Assembly: GCA_031262265.1 (NCBI GenBank)
Contig: JAISIB010000128.1
Span: 1-10,579 of the forward strand
Direction of reading: 5' to 3'
Length of the DNA stretch: 10,579 nt
DNA from: Prevotellaceae bacterium
Lineage (GTDB): Bacteria > Bacteroidota > Bacteroidia > Bacteroidales > Bacteroidaceae
Below the pieces are notes generated by a model. It made no database searches. It had not been told where the DNA came from and saw only the letters and a list, made by a program, of their open reading frames with translations. Positions within the stretch are counted from its first letter, which is position 1. Each line of letters opens with the position of its first letter. Below, piece by piece: positions 6,057-10,579 of the stretch. Position numbers and translations under genes: made by a program.

Positions 6057-7856
6057 ATGCCCGTCACAGAACAGCACACTCTACCGGCTTTTCAACGCCT
6101 ACTCCTCTGGCGCGAAAAGCATATCACCGAACGGCAATTTTTACTGTTGCTCAGCTTTATCGTAGGTATACTCACCGCATTGGCCGCTCTCCTGCTAAAA
6201 TGGCTCATACACCTGATACAAGGATTACTCACCGAACATTTTACGTCTACCGACGCTAACTATTTGTATTTGGTCTATCCGGTTGTCGGCATCCTCCTAT
6301 CCGGTTGGTTTGTGCGACACATCGTGAGAGACGACATTAGTCATGGTATTACGAAGATACTTTACGCCATCTCCCGCCGGCAGGCTCGTATCAAGCGGCA
6401 CAACATCTGGTCTTCCATGATTGCCAGTTCGCTGACGATCGGCTTCGGCGGTTCGGTCGGAGCCGAAGCTCCGATCGTTTTGACAGGCTCGGCTATCGGT
6501 TCCAACTTAGGTAGTCTTTTCCGGCTCGACCGGCGCGGATTAATGCTCCTTGTCGGCTGCGGCGGAGCAGGTGCGATCGCCGGCATATTTAAGGCGCCCA
6601 TTACCGGTTTCGTGTTTGCTATTGAGGTATTGATGCTCGATCTGACCATGTATTCCATGCTACCGCTACTAATCAGCTCGGTAACGGCCGGCACACTGTC
6701 TTATCTGGCACTCGGCATGGAGTCTTCTTTTCATTTCAACCTCGACAATCCGTTCGAGATGGAACGTATTCCTTACGTGATACTGCTGGGCATCGCTTGC
6801 GGACTTGTCTCGCTCTATTTCACCCGTGCCATGAACCGCACGGAAAGTATCTTCGCCAAACTAAAAAGCCCCTACTCGAAATTACTATTGGGAGGTGGCA
6901 TACTAAGCGTATTGATCTTTCTGTTTCCCCCGCTCTATGGCGAAGGCTACAACACGATAGAGTTACTTATCAACGGCGCATCGAATGCCGAGTGGGATTC
7001 CGTGTTGGACAACTCCCTATTCTACGGATCGGACAATATGTTGATTTTCTATTTGTCTTGTATCGTATTGACAAAAGTGTTTGCTTCCAGCGCGACCAAC
7101 GGCGGCGGCGGATGCGGCGGAACGTTTGCGCCGGCACTATTCTTGGGTTGTGTGTTCGGTTTCGTGTTTTCGCATTTCAGCAACGACTTTGCCCTGACTC
7201 CCCACCTGCCCGAAAAAAACTTTGCCCTGTTGGGTATGGCAGGCGTCATGAGCGGTGTGATGCACGCCCCGTTGACGGGCGTATTTTTGATTGCCGAACT
7301 CACCGGCGGCTACAATCTTTTTCTACCGTTGCTCATGGTGTCCGTCAGTTCCTACCTGACTATTATCCTTTTCGAGCCTCATAGTATCTATACGATGCGC
7401 TTGGCCAAAAAGGGCGAACTGATTACGCACCACAAAGACCGTGCGATCTTGACGCTAATGAGTATGGAAAGCGTCATAGAAAAGGACTTCTCCGTCGTAC
7501 GTCCTGAGATGGACTTAGGAGAACTTGTCAAAATCATCTCACAATCCCATCGAAATATATTTCCCGTTGTTGATAGCGAAGGCGTACTCGTAGGTATCGT
7601 CACATTGGACGACATTCGCAACATTATGTTCCGTCAAGAACTTTACCACCGCTTTCGCGTTGGCAAATTGATGACGGCCGTTGTACCGCACCTATATAGT
7701 AGCGACAATATGGAGCAAGTCATGAAAACTTTTGATACGACCGGCGCATGGAATCTTCCTGTGGTAGACACTTCGGGTAAGTATCTCGGTTTCGTCTCCA
7801 AGTCGAAAATCTTCAACACGTACCGCGATGTGTTGGTACAGTTCTCCGAAGAGTAA
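6057..7856 (+). CDS. CLC-family chloride channel/transporter with C-terminal CBS pair
   Basis: This 599-residue inner-membrane protein conducts or exchanges chloride or similar anions. The CLC membrane domain runs from about residue 25 to 445, and two CBS domains follow at about 468-525 and 537-595, which typically bind adenine nucleotides and regulate gating. Filter motifs can be aligned: SHGIT (95-99) to GSGIP, GAEAP (135-139) to GREGP with the gating glutamate E137 kept, GGTFAP (354-359) to GxFxP, and Y445 to the anion-coordinating tyrosine. After E190 the position of the inner proton-transfer glutamate of CLC-ec1 (E203) is V191, as in channel-type CLCs. H96 replaces the filter serine. The start at 6057 lies 2 bp after the tsaC stop, so the genes are cotranscribed. 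The stop is only 1 bp from the convergent regulator stop, leaving no room for a terminator between them. Confidence 0.93.
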   Translation: MPVTEQHTLPAFQRLLLWREKHITERQFLLLLSFIVGILTALAALLLKWLIHLIQGLLTEHFTSTDANYLYLVYPVVGILLSGWFVRHIVRDDISHGITKILYAISRRQARIKRHNIWSSMIASSLTIGFGGSVGAEAPIVLTGSAIGSNLGSLFRLDRRGLMLLVGCGGAGAIAGIFKAPITGFVFAIEVLMLDLTMYSMLPLLISSVTAGTLSYLALGMESSFHFNLDNPFEMERIPYVILLGIACGLVSLYFTRAMNRTESIFAKLKSPYSKLLLGGGILSVLIFLFPPLYGEGYNTIELLINGASNAEWDSVLDNSLFYGSDNMLIFYLSCIVLTKVFASSATNGGGGCGGTFAPALFLGCVFGFVFSHFSNDFALTPHLPEKNFALLGMAGVMSGVMHAPLTGVFLIAELTGGYNLFLPLLMVSVSSYLTIILFEPHSIYTMRLAKKGELITHHKDRAILTLMSMESVIEKDFSVVRPEMDLGELVKIISQSHRNIFPVVDSEGVLVGIVTLDDIRNIMFRQELYHRFRVGKLMTAVVPHLYSSDNMEQVMKTFDTTGAWNLPVVDTSGKYLGFVSKSKIFNTYRDVLVQFSEE

Positions 7857-7857
7857 A

Positions 7858-8916
7858 CTACACCTTGCTCGGACTGACTTTGAACTGCTTCTTAAAACTC
7901 GTACTAAAATACTTCGCATCCGCGAAGCCGACCATCACAGCCGCTTCGGCAACCGTATAACGCCGAGTAAGTAACAATTCTCTCGCTTTGTTTAATCGAA
8001 TGATGCGAATAAACTCGTTTGGGCTTTGTCCGGTAAGTGATTTTATTTTATGATAGACTGCCGTACGACTCATCGCAAGTTGACGGCAAAAATCATTGAC
8101 GGCAAATGTAGTATCATCCAGACTACTATGAATGACTCCCAAGGCTTTGTCCAGAAACTCCTTATCTAATTGATTAGTGGCATATACTACTTCATCGGGG
8201 ATATGCTCGGAAGACAATATGGCTTGACGTAATTGTCGGCGGCTCTGCAAAATATTATGCAGGCGTACTTTCAAAACAGAAATATCAAAAGGCTTAACGA
8301 TATAATCGTTGGCACCGGCTTCCAAACCAATCAGAATATCAATTCTTTCGTTTAGGGCTGTCAAGAATACGACCGAGATATGACTCGTTTCGACCGATGA
8401 CTTCAACTGACGACACAGTTCATCGCCGCCCAAACCAGACATCGCCACATCACACATGACAATATCCGGATTTAAACTTCGCGCCAACTCCAATGCTTGT
8501 ATACCGTCGGAAGCATTCACAATCTGAAATTCAGCAGACAGTTCATTACCCAAATAATCTCGCAGGTCGGTATCGTTTTCCACCAAGAGTAACACACCCT
8601 GATCAGTATCTGGCGTATTTTTCCCCGTCAGAAAATCTATTTTCTCCGTATCTTGTTCCATTTTCTCGCCCGCTTGTAAAGAGATCTCTAAGAGTTGTTC
8701 GGACAAGTTATACAACCGATCAGCATAGCCGAATAAAGATGACATACGAGCGCGAGCCTTAGGTGATAAGGCCAATAACTCATCTAACTCATGAAGTGAA
8801 GATAGAATACATGCTGCCTGCGCATACAAATCTTGTACAGTCGCCAAAATATCCGGTATACGGTTAGTCTGTGTTTTCCGCTTCCGAATCTGAGAAAGGT
8901 GTTTTCCAATCGCCAT
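7858..8916 (-). CDS. Orphan REC-AraC response regulator with a degenerate DHp-like N-terminus (reduced hybrid two-component system)
   Basis: This 352-residue cytosolic protein has three parts. Residues about 20-82 form two helices resembling the DHp/HisKA hairpin of hybrid two-component regulators. Helix 2 (LFGYADRLYNLSEQLLEIS, 61-79) fits well, but helix 1 lacks the HExxTP phosphoacceptor box. No HATPase domain follows: only about 25 residues separate the hairpin from the receiver domain (107-225). That REC has phosphoacceptor D156 in DIVMCD, T186 and K208 (VKPF). Its usual acidic pair E-D is E113-N114, with D115 next. An AraC-type HTH domain occupies about 253-352 (FCRQLAMSRTAVYHKIKSLTG, then NKARELLL and GFADAKYFSTSFKKQF). 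There is no signal peptide or membrane helix, and an in-frame TAA lies about 50 bp upstream of the ATG, so no sensor half is encoded. It diverges from the ROK kinase operon, its likely target. Confidence 0.85.
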   Translation of the reverse strand: MAIGKHLSQIRKRKTQTNRIPDILATVQDLYAQAACILSSLHELDELLALSPKARARMSSLFGYADRLYNLSEQLLEISLQAGEKMEQDTEKIDFLTGKNTPDTDQGVLLLVENDTDLRDYLGNELSAEFQIVNASDGIQALELARSLNPDIVMCDVAMSGLGGDELCRQLKSSVETSHISVVFLTALNERIDILIGLEAGANDYIVKPFDISVLKVRLHNILQSRRQLRQAILSSEHIPDEVVYATNQLDKEFLDKALGVIHSSLDDTTFAVNDFCRQLAMSRTAVYHKIKSLTGQSPNEFIRIIRLNKARELLLTRRYTVAEAAVMVGFADAKYFSTSFKKQFKVSPSKV

Positions 8917-8934
8917 ATTATGAATTTCTGTGGA

Positions 8935-8942
8935 CGAAAATA
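8935..8942 (-). promoter_or_regulatory. Weak -7-like box for the regulator gene
   Basis: The minus strand reads TATTTTCG, one mismatch from TAnnTTTG, 18 bp upstream of the regulator ATG. No -33 TTTG is found at the expected distance. It is the best candidate on this strand but is weakly supported. Confidence 0.3.
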
Positions 8943-8977
8943 CGGAGTTTTTTGCGTATTTGTATATTTATCGAACA

Positions 8978-9011
8978 AAATCAAACCTTTTTTGTCGGAA
9001 ATCAAACCTTT
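8978..9011 (+). repeat. Two 13-bp direct repeats with 21-bp period (candidate AraC-type operator)
   Basis: AAATCAAACCTTT occurs exactly at 8978-8990 and 8999-9011, so the repeats start 21 bp apart, two turns of B-DNA. They lie in the 150-bp region between the divergent regulator gene (start at 8916) and the ROK kinase gene (start at 9067), about 55 bp upstream of the kinase ATG. AraC-family proteins commonly bind tandem direct repeats with this spacing. The adjacent REC-AraC regulator is therefore the natural candidate to bind here and control the kinase operon, itself, or both. Confidence 0.6.
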
Positions 9012-9028
9012 ATGCAACTAAAAGTCCC

Positions 9029-9036
9029 TAATATTG
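9029..9036 (+). promoter_or_regulatory. Weak -7-like box for the ROK kinase operon
   Basis: TAATATTG has one mismatch to TAnnTTTG and lies 30 bp upstream of the ATG at 9067. The -33 region is poor; TTTA at 9009-9012 is somewhat too close. The proximal direct repeat ends at 9011, about where an activator would touch RNA polymerase. A weak promoter with an activator site just upstream is consistent with positive control. Confidence 0.35.
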
Positions 9037-9066
9037 CATCGTTAAATACTATAACAGTTGAAAAAC

Positions 9067-10008
9067 ATGGAAACATATTTGGGAATCGACTTGGGTGGTA
9101 CTAAACTACTCATCGGAGAAATGGACAAAAACGGTAATATTTTGAAACAAAAGAAGTACAATTCAGGCTTTTTCAATCAACACGATGCCGTAGATATTAT
9201 TAAAACGTCCGTAGACGACTATATCAAAACAGTAGGCTGGTACGATACTAAACCGACAGCAATGGGCGTCGGTCTTATCGGGCGAGTAGATTCCAAACAA
9301 GGCATTTGGCTTCAAATTGATCCGGGACGTACGCAACCTGTCTACTTGGCGCAAGAACTATCTGAACTCTATCAAATTCCCTGCTACATTGATAACGACG
9401 TAAAAAGTGCCACGCGTGCCGAACGCGCATGGGGTTTCGGACAGATCTCCACAGATTTTATATACATAAATATAGGTACGGGCATCGCTGCCGGTATTGT
9501 CTTAAACGGCCGGCAAATTCGAGGCAGTCACTTTAATTCCGGAGAGGTAGGACACGTGCGTGTCGGAGTACAAGTAGGTGCCAAATGCACATGTGGACGA
9601 ATTGACTGCGTAGAAGCCATTGCTTCAGGGATTGGATTCGACCATTGCGCACGACTTTTGCATGATCAATACGAAACAAAGTTGGTTATTCCAACAGACA
9701 TAGGCGAACGAATCCCCGTCAGCGAAATATTTGCATTGAGCCGCAAAGGTGATCTTCTATGTACGCGGTTGGTAGAAAATGCAGCGGAAGCTATTGCAAA
9801 TCTTATTATGAATCTGGTACGCATGACCGACCCTGACACGGTAGTCTTAGGAGGTGGTGTGGTGACCGACGAATATCTCTATTCTAAAATCTGCGGCTAT
9901 CTGCATCCAACGACTATGCGATTCGTCCGTAACGGAGTTGTCATCACAAAACTAAATCCTGAATTTATTGGATTACTCGGCGCAGGTGCCGTTGCCATGA
10001 ATATATAA
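9067..10008 (+). CDS. ROK family sugar kinase (glucokinase or amino-sugar kinase)
   Basis: This 313-residue cytosolic protein should phosphorylate a hexose or N-acetyl-hexosamine at the expense of ATP. The N-terminal phosphate-binding motif is GIDLGGTK (6-13). The catalytic aspartate is D111 in IDNDVKSAT, the phosphate-2 motif is NIGTGIAAG (135-143), and the sugar-binding ExGH motif is E160-V-G-H163. The zinc motif CTCGRIDCVE (174-183) matches CxCGxxGCxE except that D180 replaces the second Gly. H163, C174, C176 and C181 are the likely zinc ligands. A C-terminal LGGGV (261-265) completes the ROK fold. There is no N-terminal HTH, so it is a kinase rather than a NagC/XylR-type repressor. ATG 9067 is preferred to an in-frame TTG at 9058. 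A NagB/AgaI-like gene follows after 3 bp, which points to an amino-sugar or related substrate; plain glucokinase remains possible. Confidence 0.92.
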   Translation: METYLGIDLGGTKLLIGEMDKNGNILKQKKYNSGFFNQHDAVDIIKTSVDDYIKTVGWYDTKPTAMGVGLIGRVDSKQGIWLQIDPGRTQPVYLAQELSELYQIPCYIDNDVKSATRAERAWGFGQISTDFIYINIGTGIAAGIVLNGRQIRGSHFNSGEVGHVRVGVQVGAKCTCGRIDCVEAIASGIGFDHCARLLHDQYETKLVIPTDIGERIPVSEIFALSRKGDLLCTRLVENAAEAIANLIMNLVRMTDPDTVVLGGGVVTDEYLYSKICGYLHPTTMRFVRNGVVITKLNPEFIGLLGAGAVAMNI

Positions 10009-10011
10009 GCC

Positions 10012-10579
10012 ATGAAAATCACCCTAACAAAAACAGAGGACGAATTTGATAATCTCGCTGCTTGGCGTATTATCGGCGAGATACTGTATCGTCCCAATGC
10101 CGTTATTGGTTTATCAACCGGACGAACGACGCATAATATGCACAAAATTGTTAGTGAAATATACACGCAACATCCGTTCGATGTATCCCAAGTTACGTTT
10201 TTTGGGTTGGATGAAGTAACAAATGTTCCCCGTACATACGCCGGATCTTGTTATACCAAGCTACGTACCGAGATTATTGATGCGTTAGGTATTCCTGAAA
10301 ACCGTTTCTTAATGCTACCTACCGTTTCTGATGATTTCCCTGTTGCCTGTTCCGATTTCCAACGCGAACTGACGCAGCGCGGAGGCATTGATCTGCTCAT
10401 ACTTGGACTCGGTGAGAACGGACACTTGGGATTTAATCAACCGGGTAGCCCATTTGAGGGAGAGACCACACTATCCAGTATGGATGCGGAATTGGAAGCG
10501 CGTATCCGACGCGAAACTCAAACGCCTCCGGAAATAGCAATAGGTGGCGTAACATTAGGTTTGAAAAATATCATGCAAG
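10012..10579 (+). CDS. NagB/AgaI-like sugar-phosphate deaminase/isomerase, N-terminal 189 residues (partial)
   Basis: The frame begins at ATG 10012, 3 bp after the ROK kinase stop, and is open to the right edge. The visible part belongs to the glucosamine-6-phosphate deaminase/6-phosphogluconolactonase superfamily. GLSTGRTTHNMH (33-44) corresponds to the phosphate-binding GLATGSTP loop, and FFGLDEV (63-69) carries the D67-E68 pair equivalent to the catalytic aspartate region. LGLGENGHLGFNQP (131-144) holds catalytic H138. Against E. coli NagB, the base D141 aligns with N136 and E148 of the FNEP motif with Q143; Asn at the first position occurs in other true NagB proteins, but Gln at the second is unusual. 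The later GGVTLGLKNIM (178-188) looks closer to AgaI-type galactosamine-6-phosphate isomerases than to E. coli NagB. It likely acts on the phosphorylated product of the ROK kinase, but the exact substrate is open. Confidence 0.88.
   Translation, partial: MKITLTKTEDEFDNLAAWRIIGEILYRPNAVIGLSTGRTTHNMHKIVSEIYTQHPFDVSQVTFFGLDEVTNVPRTYAGSCYTKLRTEIIDALGIPENRFLMLPTVSDDFPVACSDFQRELTQRGGIDLLILGLGENGHLGFNQPGSPFEGETTLSSMDAELEARIRRETQTPPEIAIGGVTLGLKNIMQ

Noticed and set aside
6797..7384. 195-codon plus-strand frame inside the CLC gene
   Set aside because: It is out of frame with a well-supported membrane protein; its Arg/Cys-rich composition is typical of a shadow frame.
9040..9055. GTTA...TAAC partial inverted repeat just upstream of the ROK kinase
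   Set aside because: The arms are only 4 bp in A/T-rich DNA and could easily occur by chance.
9058..9066. TTG start giving three extra residues (MKN) to the ROK kinase
   Set aside because: ATG at 9067 leads straight into the conserved YLGIDLGGT start; a TTG start is not needed.

Overview
The window looks like chromosomal DNA from a Bacteroidota member, most likely order Bacteroidales. Start codons lack Shine-Dalgarno sequences and are preceded by A/T-rich leaders. Five intergenic regions carry exact matches to the Bacteroidetes -7 promoter box TAnnTTTG. The gene content also fits: a secreted GH27 alpha-galactosidase, a DUF3109 protein, a CLC channel with CBS domains, and a regulator whose REC-AraC end matches hybrid two-component systems. 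No mobile element, CRISPR array, tRNA or rRNA was found.

Layout. (1) Positions 1-1678, minus strand: a secreted GH27 alpha-galactosidase, followed 7 bp later by a second secreted protein of unknown function that runs off the left edge. Their promoter overlaps a perfect inverted repeat. (2) 1875-2582, plus: a small membrane-anchored protein of unknown function with its own promoter. (3) 2781-4873, plus: gpmI, overlapping by ATGA a cysteine-rich DUF3109 protein; an 18-bp perfect hairpin terminator follows. (4) 4950-5384, minus: a hotdog-fold acyl-CoA thioesterase. It is divergent from (5) 5485-7856, plus: a threonylcarbamoyl-AMP synthase and, 2 bp later, a CLC/CBS chloride transporter or channel. 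(6) 7858-8916, minus: an orphan regulator with a REC and an AraC domain. (7) 9067-10579, plus: a ROK sugar kinase and a NagB/AgaI-like sugar-phosphate deaminase/isomerase cut by the right edge.

How the genes fit together. Blocks 3-5 are mostly housekeeping: glycolysis, tRNA t6A modification, thioester hydrolysis and anion transport. Blocks 1, 6 and 7 deal with carbohydrates. The most interesting part is blocks 6-7. The regulator looks like a hybrid two-component system that has lost its periplasmic sensor, membrane segment, catalytic histidine and ATPase domain. It keeps a DHp-like helical pair, REC and the AraC DNA-binding domain. It is transcribed away from a kinase-deaminase pair, and the shared intergenic region holds two exact 13-bp direct repeats 21 bp apart, a spacing typical of AraC-family sites. 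I infer a compact cytoplasmic sugar- or amino-sugar-responsive switch. The signal and the substrate cannot be read from the sequence.
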